Notes: generated from the letters alone by a model not told the origin. Shown: positions 17,542-26,928, numbered from the stretch's first letter. The stretch is 33,889 nt of DNA from Candidatus Poribacteria bacterium (GCA_012270795.1 JAAXHO010000133.1:1-33889), one strand, 5' to 3'. Program-made: numbers and translations.

Positions 17542-18738
17542 ATGTTACGCAAAATTACGCTTATACTAATTTTATTATCAATAGCTTGCTTTGTTGCAAT
17601 TACAATTAGTGCATTTGATTCTGATGATGTTGATGCTGAAAAAGCGATTGAAATTGCTGAGATTTCAAAAAAACCAAACATCGTGGCTTTAGCAACAGTG
17701 ATGAAAACATTCCGCGATTCATTAAGTGAAGACCTGCTTGCCGCTGCCTCTTATCCACTTGGACATAAGGAATCGTATTCATGGTCTAATTTGCCAGCAT
17801 CAAGGAACAGTGATCGTGGTGGTATTGATTTTGCCAAGTTATCTTTAGATCAATTAACGCTATTCCATAAAGTATTGGATGCGTTTTTAAGTGATGAAGG
17901 TTTGACGAAAGTATCTTTGATAACTAAAAAGGCAAAAACTCAACTCAGTGAAATTAAAACAGATTTTTGGAATTCTCGCCCCTATTATATCGCGCTGTTT
18001 GGCAATCCAGAGACAGACGGTTCATGGGGATTTCAGTTAGATGGACATCATTTGGCACTGAACTTTCTGGTGCATGGTGATGAAGTTACTATCGTTCCTA
18101 ACCATCTCGGCACACAACCGACAATCATAGATGGAACAATAGTACTTGAAGACGAAAGAAAACTTGCATTAGCCCTACTCAATAGTCTTGATGCGGAACA
18201 GAAGGGAAAAGCAATACAAAAAGGTACGCGTCGCGGTTTGAAAGTTGGACCTGGAAGTACAACCGATCCTTACCTAAATTATGATTATTCAAACTTTGTA
18301 GGTGTTGGTTTGAAAGCATCTGATATGGATAATGTGCAAAAAGAGAATCTCAGAAAATTGGTTAAAGTCTATGTCTACAATCTTGAAACTGAGTTTGCCG
18401 ATGTTTGGATGAAAGACATTGATGCTGATCTTGATGACACCTATTTTGCATGGATCGGTGGTACAACAGAAAACGATTCCATTTACTATCGCGTTTTCAA
18501 TCCTGCGATTTGGATTGAGTTTAACGATGAAGCAAGAGGCAGAGATGGTAAACCGAATCATATTCACACTATTACCAGAGCACCAAACGGCAAAGATTAC
18601 GGAATTTTTGCATTGAATAGCGGCCCAAGAACACTACTGGAACACTATGCAATGGCAAACCATCATAAAGATAGCAGTGTGTATTTTGATTATACAACCT
18701 CCAATTTACCAGTTAAAGAAGAAATAAAGGAGCATTAA
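17542..18738 (+). CDS. DUF3500 family secreted protein
   Basis: 398 residues from the ATG at 17542, which has GGG 5 nt upstream and gives a clean signal peptide (MLRKITLILILLSIACFVAI); earlier in-frame ATGs at 17488 and 17509 would add a polar extension. Features of the DUF3500 family: YSWSNLPASR, GIDFAKLSLDQLTLFHKVLD, SRPYYIALFGNPETDGSWGF, DGHHLALNF, TYFAWIGGTT, YYRVFNPAIWIEF, NHIHTITRAPNGKDYG. The biochemical role of the family is unknown to me; the conserved His pairs (GHHLALNF, NHIHT) hint at metal binding. It follows the selenoprotein candidate by 46 nt and overlaps the methyltransferase start by one base. Confidence 0.8.
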   Translation: MLRKITLILILLSIACFVAITISAFDSDDVDAEKAIEIAEISKKPNIVALATVMKTFRDSLSEDLLAAASYPLGHKESYSWSNLPASRNSDRGGIDFAKLSLDQLTLFHKVLDAFLSDEGLTKVSLITKKAKTQLSEIKTDFWNSRPYYIALFGNPETDGSWGFQLDGHHLALNFLVHGDEVTIVPNHLGTQPTIIDGTIVLEDERKLALALLNSLDAEQKGKAIQKGTRRGLKVGPGSTTDPYLNYDYSNFVGVGLKASDMDNVQKENLRKLVKVYVYNLETEFADVWMKDIDADLDDTYFAWIGGTTENDSIYYRVFNPAIWIEFNDEARGRDGKPNHIHTITRAPNGKDYGIFALNSGPRTLLEHYAMANHHKDSSVYFDYTTSNLPVKEEIKEH

Positions 18739-19376
18739 TGTTTGAACAAGTTTTGGCAGAAGTTGAGCAACAGTGTCGGGAAGAACGGGTGCCGATGTTG
18801 GGACCAGATAAAGCAAAGTTACTTGCAAGTACTGTTGAAAAGGCTAAACCCTCCCTCATTGTAGAGTGTGGCACAGCCATCGGTTACTCCGGTTTGTGGA
18901 TGTTACGCGTGTTGAAAACTTTAGGTTCAGGCCGTTTGATAACGGTAGAGATCAACCCAGACAGTGCAAAACAAGCCCGAGAGAATTTTGAAAAAGCTGG
19001 TGTCGCAGAGCTTGTAGATTCACGAATTGGTGATGCCGCGGAAATACTAAAAACAATACAAGAACCTGTTGATTTCTTGTTCCTCGACAACAATAAAGAC
19101 GGTTATTATACTTGTTTTAAAGCAATAGAACCTCAATTGACTAACCCCGCAATGATTGTTGCAGACAACATTGGAAGAGCGGATCAGATGGCGGCGTATC
19201 TAGACCACGTCCGTTCTAATTATGAATCCGAATCGCATTGGTTTGAAAGGCGAGGGAGACGCAGAACGGATGGTGGTGAGGAAACCAACCGTGGACCGCG
19301 CCGACGCGGCGGGGGTGAAGGCAACAGAGGTCCGTGGAGACGTGACGGAATGGAAGTTAGTATTTTTCGTCGTTGA
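18738..19376 (+). CDS. O-methyltransferase (catechol-type) with Arg/Gly-rich insertion
   Basis: 212 residues. SAM-dependent O-methyltransferase of the class I/COMT-like family: LIVECGTAIGYSGLWMLRVL (SAM motif I), RLITVEINPDSAKQARENFE, IGDAAEIL, VDFLFLDNNKDGYY (catalytic/metal Asp region) and AMIVADNIGRADQM. The last strand is interrupted by about 35 residues (170-204) of Arg/Gly-rich sequence (RRGRRRTDGGEETNRGPRRR and GGGEGNRGPWRRDG) before the usual end MEVSIFRR. That DNA is much more GC-rich than its surroundings. The ATG overlaps the DUF3500 stop (TAATG), with AAGGAG just upstream, so the two are coupled. Substrate unknown. Confidence 0.8.
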   Translation: MFEQVLAEVEQQCREERVPMLGPDKAKLLASTVEKAKPSLIVECGTAIGYSGLWMLRVLKTLGSGRLITVEINPDSAKQARENFEKAGVAELVDSRIGDAAEILKTIQEPVDFLFLDNNKDGYYTCFKAIEPQLTNPAMIVADNIGRADQMAAYLDHVRSNYESESHWFERRGRRRTDGGEETNRGPRRRGGGEGNRGPWRRDGMEVSIFRR

Positions 19377-19405
19377 TGAAAAGAAAGACAAAAAAGTGCA
19401 ATTTT

Positions 19406-20815
19406 TCATTCTTTTTTTGCACAAGGAACAATAATAGAATCCACCATACCGTGTAAGATTTTCTTGTCTGCAGGACAGACTGTTGCTTGGATGCCACCAA
19501 GTTTTACAGTATCCCCAGAGACAAAATAGTATGGGCGAAGTAGTGGACGACACAGCATCTCCTGCATCTCTTCGGTTTCAAAATCGTAGTATTGCATCCG
19601 AACACGTTTTGCAGTGTGAAATTCTTGTAACACGTGGGGTGTGTTTTCAAAGGATGAAAGGCCATTTTCAATAGCGGATTCCCACTCCTCCGTTGGCAGA
19701 TCATGCCCGATTTTTACCCCTCGGCTCCCCCAGGCAAGTTCTGAAAAACCTGACGGTTTTATCACCAATTCGCGTTGCTTCTGGCTTACGGAACTTAGCT
19801 GCTGCCAATGGGTTACAGCAATTCCGTCCATTTCAAGGTTTGGGATTACCGCATGTGGGGGTAATGGACGCGGATCAAGAATCCAGGTTTGTGGTATCAC
19901 TTCCTGTAGAAATGAGTAAGTCTTCTTTCCGAGTTGACGTTGCCAAAACGGTTGGAGTGATGAGTGATGAAAAAGAGCGAGCCACAGTTTTTCTTCCAAA
20001 TATACTTTCGGAGGGGGTGTCATAACAACTGTGCGTTTCTTAGCACTATAGAAAATCAACTCTGCTTTTGGAATGTTCGGTAGATCAAACATTTCATAAA
20101 ATCGGTAAACAACATCAACTTTAATCTTACCGTTTTCACCTTCAACTAAGAGACTCTCTTCAGTAAAAACGACTTCGTGTGATTTAACGGTAACAGTTCT
20201 GAGCCCAGCATCACAAAGTGCACTTGCAAGCCACAGCATCTCTGGTAGATAGTCTTCAGATTCGTCTGATACAACAATCGCAAGGGTAGCATCCGCCTTC
20301 TTTGCTAAAGCGCGAATCATCTCAGCATATCCAGTTACCATGCCATCTTTACCACCAATGATTTCATATCCAAGTTTGGTATATAACCTTGCAAGACAAC
20401 CAGTTCCACCAATGAAGCCTGGGATAGAATCTAACTCAGTGATTACGCGTGCTTCGTCGGAGGTCGGTAGTATATCGGGACGCATGACACCGGGCACTTG
20501 TGTTTTGAAACGGTTCATTCGTCCTTGCTGGATAACATTCTCGGGTTTGCCAATATCTAAGTATTCTGCGACCCAAATTGGTTGAATACCCCGAATGCTT
20601 TGAGAATAGAGGAGGTTGCAAACACGGTAAAATGCTAAAAGGTGAGAACCGAGTTCTTCAAACCAGTTCAGTTCTGACTCTGTTAACCAGAACGGTTCGG
20701 GTGAGATTCTCCATGAGGTATTGCAATCGGGATGAACTTCCTGTTTTTCTGCGGTAAATAATTTCTCTTTTGGTATTTCGTCATTGATCAACAAACATAA
20801 CTCTTTTGCATCCAA
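19406..20815 (-). CDS. ATP-grasp-like protein, unknown substrate
   Basis: 469 residues, no signal peptide. The C-terminal part has features of ATP-grasp enzymes: ELVIKPSGFSELAWGSRGVK (nucleotide-binding Lys and Gly-rich loop), then VLQEFHTAKRVRMQYYDFE and LRPYYFVSGDTVKLGGIQAT. The N-terminal half (ELDSIPGFIGGTGCLARLYT, ATLAIVVSDESEDYLPEMLW) may form the preATP-grasp and acceptor site, as in glutathionylspermidine-synthase-like or peptide-ligase-like proteins. The exact reaction cannot be named. It lies 34 nt downstream of serA on the same strand, suggesting co-transcription. It ends convergently 30 bp from the methyltransferase gene. Confidence 0.55.
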   Translation of the reverse strand: MDAKELCLLINDEIPKEKLFTAEKQEVHPDCNTSWRISPEPFWLTESELNWFEELGSHLLAFYRVCNLLYSQSIRGIQPIWVAEYLDIGKPENVIQQGRMNRFKTQVPGVMRPDILPTSDEARVITELDSIPGFIGGTGCLARLYTKLGYEIIGGKDGMVTGYAEMIRALAKKADATLAIVVSDESEDYLPEMLWLASALCDAGLRTVTVKSHEVVFTEESLLVEGENGKIKVDVVYRFYEMFDLPNIPKAELIFYSAKKRTVVMTPPPKVYLEEKLWLALFHHSSLQPFWQRQLGKKTYSFLQEVIPQTWILDPRPLPPHAVIPNLEMDGIAVTHWQQLSSVSQKQRELVIKPSGFSELAWGSRGVKIGHDLPTEEWESAIENGLSSFENTPHVLQEFHTAKRVRMQYYDFETEEMQEMLCRPLLRPYYFVSGDTVKLGGIQATVCPADKKILHGMVDSIIVPCAKKE

Positions 20816-20849
20816 ACTAAAACTCCATTCTCATAAATAATCTTGTAGG

Positions 20850-22433
20850 TTAAAGGATAACTTGCTTGACAGAATCTATTTTTTCTTGTGCAGCGATTGA
20901 CTTGATGACATTGCGCGGAACTACACTATCCACATTAATAAGGGTCAACGCAACATCTTCAATACGGGAACGACCCACCGTCATATCCGCAATGTTTATA
21001 TTGTGTTCACCCAAGATGGTACCCATAAGTCCAATAATCCCAGGTTGGTCTCGATTGCTAATCAGGAGAATATATCCGTTAGGAGTTGCATTTAAATCGA
21101 GTTGGTTGATTCGGACTATGCGGATCTCTTTTCGTCCGAAGGTTGTTCCAGCAAGGATTGTATCCCCCTTATCGGTTGTAACGGTGACAGTGATCAGGTT
21201 TGAATAATCTGACTCCGCATCGCTTTTGGTCTGTGTAACCGATATTCCCCGTTGTTTGACCAGAAAAGGAGCACTTACATAGTTAACCTCTGACAACACT
21301 GGTGTCAACAAACCCTTTTGTAATGCGACAGTAATAGGTTTCACGTCCTCTTGCTGGAAAAGTGTGCCGCTATAATGTATTTTGATTGCAGATATTTGCC
21401 CTTCAACTATCTGCGCATGAAAACTGCCAATCTTTTCGGCAAGTTCAAGATAGGGGCCCAAGATGTCAAACATTCTCGGATCAATTCTGGGTTGATTGAC
21501 GGCGTTGGCTACTGGTTTACCTTGTAGCGCGTTGATGATCTGCTGTGCGACTTCAATGGAGACATGCTCTTGTGCCTCAGTTGTTGATGCGCCAAGGTGG
21601 GGTAAAGCGAGTACGTTATCCAAATCAAGGAGTGGACTGTCAATTGCAGGTTCATCTTCAAAAACATCAAGTGCAGCACCAGAAATCTGCTTATTTTTTA
21701 ATGCCGTGTAGAGTGCCATTTCGTCAATGATACCACCGCGTGCGCAATTGATGATTCGCGCGGTGGGTTTCATGAGTTTTATTTCTGATTCACCAATACT
21801 GTGATATGTTTCTGCAGTGAGTAGTGCATGAACTGAGATAAAATCAGATTCTTGGAAAAGTGTGTCACGGTCAACGAGTCGCACCCCCATTTTATCAGCT
21901 GAATTTGCTGTAATAAAAGGGTCAAAAGCAATGAGTTTCATCCCAAACGCAATTGCGCGTTTAGCGACTTCACGCCCAATTTTACCAAGACCAATGGTGC
22001 CAAAAACCTTTCCATAAAGTTCAACCCCGATATAATCATTTCGTACCCAGATGCGATCTTTAAGCGAGATTCCAGCAGGAACAAGGTTTCGTGCTAACGC
22101 CAACACCATGGCGATAGTGTGTTCTGCTGCTGCGATTGTATTTCCATCTGGTGTATTTACGACCAATATACCGCTTCGTGTGGCTGCCTCAACGTCGATA
22201 TTATCTACACCGACTCCTGCTCGTCCAATTACTTTCAGTCGCTTTGCTGCATCAATGACATCAGTTGTTACTTTCGTCCCACTTCTAATCAATAAAGCAT
22301 CGTAATTGGCAATATGTTCTAATAATTCTTCGTGGGTTAGATCCAATTTCACATCAACCTTGAAGTCACCGCTTTTAATTAGAACATCTAAACCTTGCTG
22401 CGATAACAAATCGCTAACCAGCACTTTATTCAT
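20850..22433 (-). CDS. serA: D-3-phosphoglycerate dehydrogenase
   Basis: 527 residues from the ATG at 22433 (MNKVLVSDLL), with GGGAGGG upstream. Catalyses NAD-dependent oxidation of 3-phosphoglycerate, the first step of serine synthesis. Seen: N-terminal substrate domain with LLIRSGTKVT and GRAGVGVDNID; Rossmann part GTIGLGKIGREVAKRAIAFG; catalytic INCARGGIIDE (Arg), DVFEDEP (Glu) and LPHLGASTTEAQEHV (His); an intervening ASB domain (about 315-450); and a C-terminal ACT domain (ILLISNRDQPGIIGLMGTIL to the end). Length fits the long form with both regulatory domains, so serine feedback is possible. Upstream lies the 1-kb repeat region. Confidence 0.95.
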   Translation of the reverse strand: MNKVLVSDLLSQQGLDVLIKSGDFKVDVKLDLTHEELLEHIANYDALLIRSGTKVTTDVIDAAKRLKVIGRAGVGVDNIDVEAATRSGILVVNTPDGNTIAAAEHTIAMVLALARNLVPAGISLKDRIWVRNDYIGVELYGKVFGTIGLGKIGREVAKRAIAFGMKLIAFDPFITANSADKMGVRLVDRDTLFQESDFISVHALLTAETYHSIGESEIKLMKPTARIINCARGGIIDEMALYTALKNKQISGAALDVFEDEPAIDSPLLDLDNVLALPHLGASTTEAQEHVSIEVAQQIINALQGKPVANAVNQPRIDPRMFDILGPYLELAEKIGSFHAQIVEGQISAIKIHYSGTLFQQEDVKPITVALQKGLLTPVLSEVNYVSAPFLVKQRGISVTQTKSDAESDYSNLITVTVTTDKGDTILAGTTFGRKEIRIVRINQLDLNATPNGYILLISNRDQPGIIGLMGTILGEHNINIADMTVGRSRIEDVALTLINVDSVVPRNVIKSIAAQEKIDSVKQVIL

Positions 22434-22980
22434 AATTGTAATCCCTCCCGCCAAAGCAAGGCATAAAGCATTTACAATTGTAGCACTTTAAGAACATGGT
22501 GTCAATATATAAAAAAATTATCAGCAGAAGCATTCAATTACGAAGCATCTTTGTTGGAAGACATTTCAACAATAGAATCCCAATAGAATATACATGATAT
22601 CTATTGTTCTCAAAACAAGAAATACAACAAACTCACACAATCATAAGGTATAATGTTGACCATAAAAGCAGCTGACAAGTTCAGTATAAAACTAAACAAA
22701 AATACACAACAAAAAAACGATAAAAAAACTCCATTTAGTTGTTTTTTTTTTAAATTTCGTAAATTCATAAAACTGCCATAAACCCATACCACTACAGGAT
22801 CGAGAACACTTATGAAAAAAAGTCAAAAACCCCAAAAAAACAACTAAAAATTTTACGATACAGTACAGGATACACAACCAAAAGCATTCAATTGTCAATA
22901 AATCACACACGCTCAACAATTTGAAAACCCTATTTCCTTCATGAGTACATTTCGACAATTGAATGCTTCTGCATAACATT
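22434..22980. repeat. AT-rich intergenic region with inverted repeats
   Basis: No gene is supported. GAAGCATTCAATTACGAAGC (from about 22527) is a diverged repeat end. 22882-22968 is a compact element of about 87 bp with ends AAGCATTCAATTGTC and GACAATTGAATGCTT. The central part (22600-22860) is very A-rich and holds nothing I recognise. Confidence 0.5.
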
Positions 22981-22982
22981 CA

Positions 22983-23308
22983 CAGAGGCATTCAATTGTC
23001 GAATTTCGCTCTTGTAGGAGGGGTTTTCAACCCCGAATTCTCCCTATCTTCTGTAGGAGCGACCCGGGGAATGCCATAAGGCATTCATACCGTTGATTTC
23101 TTGGTCGCGACCATAGGTCGCTCCTACCTTAGGAAACATAGGTTAGAATGTATGCTTAATCAACAATTGAATGCCTCTGAAATTATCAGAGTGGGTTATG
23201 GTAAATTATTGAAATAATTATACACATCTTCTGTAGGAGCGACCCGGGGAATGCCATAAGGCATTCATACCGTTGATTTCTTGGTCGCGACCAAAGATCG
23301 CTCCTACA
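22983..23308. repeat. Composite repeat cluster with two near-identical 80-bp palindromic units
   Basis: 22983-23179 is bounded by CAGAGGCATTCAATTGTCG and CAACAATTGAATGCCTCTG (one mismatch). Inside and beyond it are two copies, 180 bp apart, of an 80-bp unit (23048-23127 and 23228-23307) that opens with GTAGGAGCGACC and closes with GGTCGCTCCTAC, with GGTCGCGACC and a small AATGCCATAAGGCATT hairpin inside. A GGGGTTTTCAACCCCG segment sits at 23017-23032. Related units lie at 3232, 32395 and the first 20 bases of the window. Confidence 0.65.
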
Positions 23309-23372
23309 ACTCAGAATGTAAAATTAATTGTATAATCCGTTATAAATAACCCTGTCTTTGTTCAGACAATAG

Positions 23373-23401
23373 TTGACACAACAACACATCTATACTATAC
23401 T
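23373..23401 (+). promoter_or_regulatory. Sigma70 promoter of the WD40 lipoprotein gene
   Basis: TTGACA (23373-23378), a 17-nt spacer and TATACT (23396-23401), about 43 nt upstream of the ATG. AAAAGGAG precedes the start codon. Confidence 0.6.
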
Positions 23402-23443
23402 ACACCCATAAACATCCAAAACACTTAACCCAAAAGGAGACTA

Positions 23444-24961
23444 ATGATGAAAAAGATATTTTTACCAATTCTAATCACAATGATCGTGACGCTCAGCACA
23501 GCGTGCAGCAACAACCAAAACACATCACAATGGGATCTACCAGAAGGAGCAAAAGCACGGCTTGGTAAAGAGACGATATCTCATATCTTTCAGGTAACGT
23601 TTTCACCAGACGGCACTAAACTCGCAACCATAGAGGAGTCTGGTGTTTGGTTATACGACGCAAAAACGGGTGTACCTCTCCACACACTTAAGGGGCATAC
23701 GGATAAAGAACCTACATCGGCTGTCTGGATCGTTGCGTTTAGTCCGGATGGGAAAACCCTCGCCAGTGCCAGTTGGGACGAAACGATACAGTTATGGGAC
23801 ATAAAGACAGGACAACCACTCCGCACGCTCACGGGGCATCTCGTTGCGTATAGTCCGGATGGAAAAATTATCGCAAGCGCAAGTGCTGAATCCCCAAAGG
23901 AAATCGTTATCCGGCTGTGGGACGCAAAGACAGGACAACCACTCCACACACTAGAAGAAGGGCATACGGAGGCTGTCTATAGCATTGCGTTTAGTCCAGA
24001 TGGTAAAATTATCGCAAGCGCAAGTGAGGACAGCACCATCCGGCTTTGGAACGCAAAGACGGGACAACATCAACGCATAATGACAGACCATAGGAAGGCT
24101 GTCTACAGCATTGCGTTTAGTCCGGATGGGAAAACCCTCGCCAGTGCAGGTGAGGACAGCACCATCCGGCTTCGGGACGCAAAGACAGGAAAATATCAAC
24201 GCATAATGACAGACCATAGGAAGGCTGTCTACAGCATTGCATTTAGTCCGGATGGGAAAACCCTCGCCAGTGCAAGTGGGGACAGCACTATTAGGTTATG
24301 GGACGCAAAGACAGGTGAACATCAATACACTCTCACAGGGCATACGTCGCCGATCATGAACGCTGCATTTAGTCCGGATGGGAAAACCCTCGCCAGTGCC
24401 AGTGCAGACATTGAAATATTTAACAGACCAGACGGCACCGTTCGGTTGTGGGACGTAAAAACAGGACAACATCAACGCACATTCACATGGCACACGGATG
24501 ATGTCAACAGCGTTGCGTTCAGTCCGGATGGGAAAACCCTCGCCAGTGTCAGTAAGAACCAATGGATAATACGACTGTGGGACATAAAAACGGGACAACT
24601 ACTCCGCACACTTGAAGAACATACAACGTCGGTCTGGAGCGTTTCGTTTAGCCCGGATGGGAAAACTCTCGCCAGCACCAGTTCTGACAAGACGATACGG
24701 TTATGGAACATAAAAACGGGCCAACCCCTCCGCACATTTATAGGACATACGAGCGGTGTCACCAGCGTTGCGTTCAGTCCGAATGGAAAAAAGCTTGCCA
24801 GTGCCAGTCGGGACGACACGATACAGCTCTGGGACATAAAAACGGGCCAACCTCTCCGCACACTTGAAGAACATACGGATGGTGTCAACAGCGTTGCGTT
24901 TAGTCCAGATGGAAAAACACTCGCCAGTGCCAGTGAAGATCACACCGTGCTGCTGTGGTAA
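23444..24961 (+). CDS. WD40-repeat lipoprotein
   Basis: 505 residues. Lipoprotein signal with LSTAC at about residues 17-21. The rest is about eleven WD40 blades of the form V[YN]SVAFSPDGKTLASAS...TIRLWDxKTGQ, enough for more than one seven-bladed propeller or one open array. Several blades are almost identical in DNA; the block beginning CAACGCATAATGACAGACC occurs at 24071 and again exactly 126 nt (one blade) later. The protein stops right at VLLW, the end of a blade. It probably acts as a lipid-anchored binding scaffold. It has its own promoter and no operon partner. Confidence 0.85.
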   Translation: MMKKIFLPILITMIVTLSTACSNNQNTSQWDLPEGAKARLGKETISHIFQVTFSPDGTKLATIEESGVWLYDAKTGVPLHTLKGHTDKEPTSAVWIVAFSPDGKTLASASWDETIQLWDIKTGQPLRTLTGHLVAYSPDGKIIASASAESPKEIVIRLWDAKTGQPLHTLEEGHTEAVYSIAFSPDGKIIASASEDSTIRLWNAKTGQHQRIMTDHRKAVYSIAFSPDGKTLASAGEDSTIRLRDAKTGKYQRIMTDHRKAVYSIAFSPDGKTLASASGDSTIRLWDAKTGEHQYTLTGHTSPIMNAAFSPDGKTLASASADIEIFNRPDGTVRLWDVKTGQHQRTFTWHTDDVNSVAFSPDGKTLASVSKNQWIIRLWDIKTGQLLRTLEEHTTSVWSVSFSPDGKTLASTSSDKTIRLWNIKTGQPLRTFIGHTSGVTSVAFSPNGKKLASASRDDTIQLWDIKTGQPLRTLEEHTDGVNSVAFSPDGKTLASASEDHTVLLW

Positions 24962-25206
24962 CATCATCCATCACACATTGATTCTGCTTTTTAGTCTGAA
25001 CAAGGATTACCAAGATATAAGGATATCCAGGATTACCTCATCACATCCTATTTCTAAAGTTCACCCAAACGCATATTAAAAGTAATTGATGGGGAGTATC
25101 TTGGAAATCCCAGTATCTTGTCTATCCTGATTCAGGAAATAATTACCTCAAAACCCTGAAAAAGTGGGTAATTACGGGAATAATCACACAATCAACAATA
25201 ATTACC
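24962..25206. other. Non-coding gap
   Basis: Contains GGATTACC/GGATATCC-type short repeats (about 25001-25040, AAGGATTACCAAGATATAAG and CCAGGATTACC) and repeated AATTACC words (25140-25206), a pattern common between genes in some environmental genomes. No gene or clear terminator is visible. Confidence 0.35.
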
Positions 25207-26073
25207 CTAACGAAACCGTTTTACCCTTACCTCATCACCTGTCTTTAATCCATAACGAGCACTTGCATTCCCTAAGTTTACAGAAATCTCTAACAGGCCG
25301 AAACTGCTGATGATCGCCAGAGGTTCTCCCGGTTCGGATTCTGAATATGAACTGTTTAGTCTATTGAGATGTACAGAACCTGCAGTAATTTTGTAGTGGA
25401 TAATGTCCTGTTGCTTATGGAGTTTTTCTGCGGTAGTTTTATTTGACTGATCCGATAAGAGAAATTGTGTAAGGATATCTTCTGAGATATTTGTAATCAA
25501 ATTTCCAAAACTATCGACTTTAATGACTTGACCAGTCAAAGTGTTCTCATCTCTTTTTACCAAAGGTACAGAAAATCGGACAAATTCCTGTAAAGGTGTT
25601 CCAAAATCTGTAAGTGGAACACCCAGGGATAGATGTGCTGCAATAGGTGCAAAAATATCTCTACCGTGGAAGGTATTACTGACTTTTGGCAATAAGTAGT
25701 CAGCGTTTTCTATCAGAACCGCATTTGGTATGTGAGTATCTTCAGTCTCAGTCTTGTGCAGTAGATAACTTAGCACGCCATTGTTGGGACAAACAAAGAA
25801 TGCGTTATCTGTTTGGCATACGATTGCTTGCCGACTACTACCAACACCCGGGTCCACTACAATTACATGTATGGCATCTTTTGGGAAAAAACGGTATGAG
25901 GAATAGATTGATAATGCGGCTTGGTGTATATCGTGCGGTGGAATCGCATGTGTCAGATCAACAACTTGGACATTCGGGTTTATGTTTAGGATGACTCCTT
26001 TCATGACACCGACATACACATCGCTCGTACCGAAGTCGGTTGTTAGTGTAATGACACTGGGAGATTTATTCAT
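25207..26073 (-). CDS. S-adenosyl-L-methionine hydrolase (adenosine-forming), DUF62 family
   Basis: 288 residues, cytosolic. Family marks: ITLTTDFGTSDVYVGVMKGV, DLTHAIPPHDI, HVIVVDPGVGSSRQAIV, VCPNNGVLSYLL, TFHGRDIFAPIAAHLSLG and VDSFGNLITNI. These are the SAM hydroxide adenosyltransferase residues, including the TDFG and DPGVG active-site segments; the family splits SAM into adenosine and methionine. Length is normal. It follows the TIM-barrel isomerase gene with a 25-nt gap, so the two are probably co-transcribed. No strong Shine-Dalgarno is visible. Confidence 0.9.
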   Translation of the reverse strand: MNKSPSVITLTTDFGTSDVYVGVMKGVILNINPNVQVVDLTHAIPPHDIHQAALSIYSSYRFFPKDAIHVIVVDPGVGSSRQAIVCQTDNAFFVCPNNGVLSYLLHKTETEDTHIPNAVLIENADYLLPKVSNTFHGRDIFAPIAAHLSLGVPLTDFGTPLQEFVRFSVPLVKRDENTLTGQVIKVDSFGNLITNISEDILTQFLLSDQSNKTTAEKLHKQQDIIHYKITAGSVHLNRLNSSYSESEPGEPLAIISSFGLLEISVNLGNASARYGLKTGDEVRVKRFR

Positions 26074-26098
26074 GCTAATATGCTATACCATCATTGTC

Positions 26099-26899
26099 TT
26101 ACAGGTTTTCCTGCATCCATGTGAAACTCTTGCGTTGACCAATGCCATCATTCTCTCTGCCTTCATATTCACAGCACCAGACTCCACCATAACCAGCATT
26201 GCGTAGACATTGGATTGCTTTTTTGAGATCGATTTCACCTTCGCCCAATGCCTCGCCACGATAGTTACCACGAGAACCTGTTCCATCTTTGAGATGTGTG
26301 TGTATTGTATAAGGCGCGATGATTTCGCAGAATCTACCGACAGTCTCTAACTCATGACCCGCCCAACGGTAGTTCATTGTGTCCATATTTGCACCGACAT
26401 GTTTGGAACCCACCCGTTCAAAGAGCTCAACTTGTAGATCACCATCGTTTGTAACCAAACCGTGGTTGTCCACTGCCAAATAGACATCGTCCTGTTCAGC
26501 GAATTCAAGGCAGCGTGTTAAGCATCCTGCCATTGCCTCAACCCATCGGCTTTCTGGAACAGAATCCTTCATAGAACCGCCTTCAGTGCGCAGAACAGAA
26601 GTACCAAGTATTTTTGCGATCTTTGCAATGCGTTCCATCCGTTCAACCTGTGCCCGGATAGTGTCTTCCTCTAACACAACAAAATCATTTCCTGCACCGA
26701 GAGCGGATACCTGCAATCCATAAGATTCAACCTGTTTTCGTACTGCTTCAGCATTAGCTTCTGGTTCGGAAGTATCCGCATTCCAAACAGTACCTATTGC
26801 AAGTTCAACGTAACCAAATCCTGTATCACTACAAAATTTTAGAAACTCGTCAAGTGATTTTCCCGCATAGTTATAATGAATGAGACCAAGTTTTGACAT
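26099..26899 (-). CDS. Sugar phosphate isomerase/epimerase (TIM barrel)
   Basis: 266 residues from the ATG at 26899 (MSKLGLIHYNYAGKS), with TAGGAA upstream; in-frame starts further out would cross the divergent promoter. Xylose-isomerase-like TIM barrel: GFGYVELAIGTVWN, VSALGAGNDFV, VLRTEGGSMKDSVPE, YLAVDNHGLVTND, VGANMDTMNYRWAGH, YTIHTHLKDGTG (metal-binding His) and GYGGVWCCEYEGREN. The substrate is not predictable; such proteins are abundant in lineages degrading varied sugars. Divergent from mqnE. Confidence 0.8.
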   Translation of the reverse strand: MSKLGLIHYNYAGKSLDEFLKFCSDTGFGYVELAIGTVWNADTSEPEANAEAVRKQVESYGLQVSALGAGNDFVVLEEDTIRAQVERMERIAKIAKILGTSVLRTEGGSMKDSVPESRWVEAMAGCLTRCLEFAEQDDVYLAVDNHGLVTNDGDLQVELFERVGSKHVGANMDTMNYRWAGHELETVGRFCEIIAPYTIHTHLKDGTGSRGNYRGEALGEGEIDLKKAIQCLRNAGYGGVWCCEYEGRENDGIGQRKSFTWMQENL

Positions 26900-26928
26900 G
26901 TTTTTGTTTCCTATTCTATAAAAGTTTT

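Noticed and set aside
23444-24961. CRISPR-like periodic repeats in DNA
   Set aside because: The 126-nt period is in frame and encodes WD40 blades.
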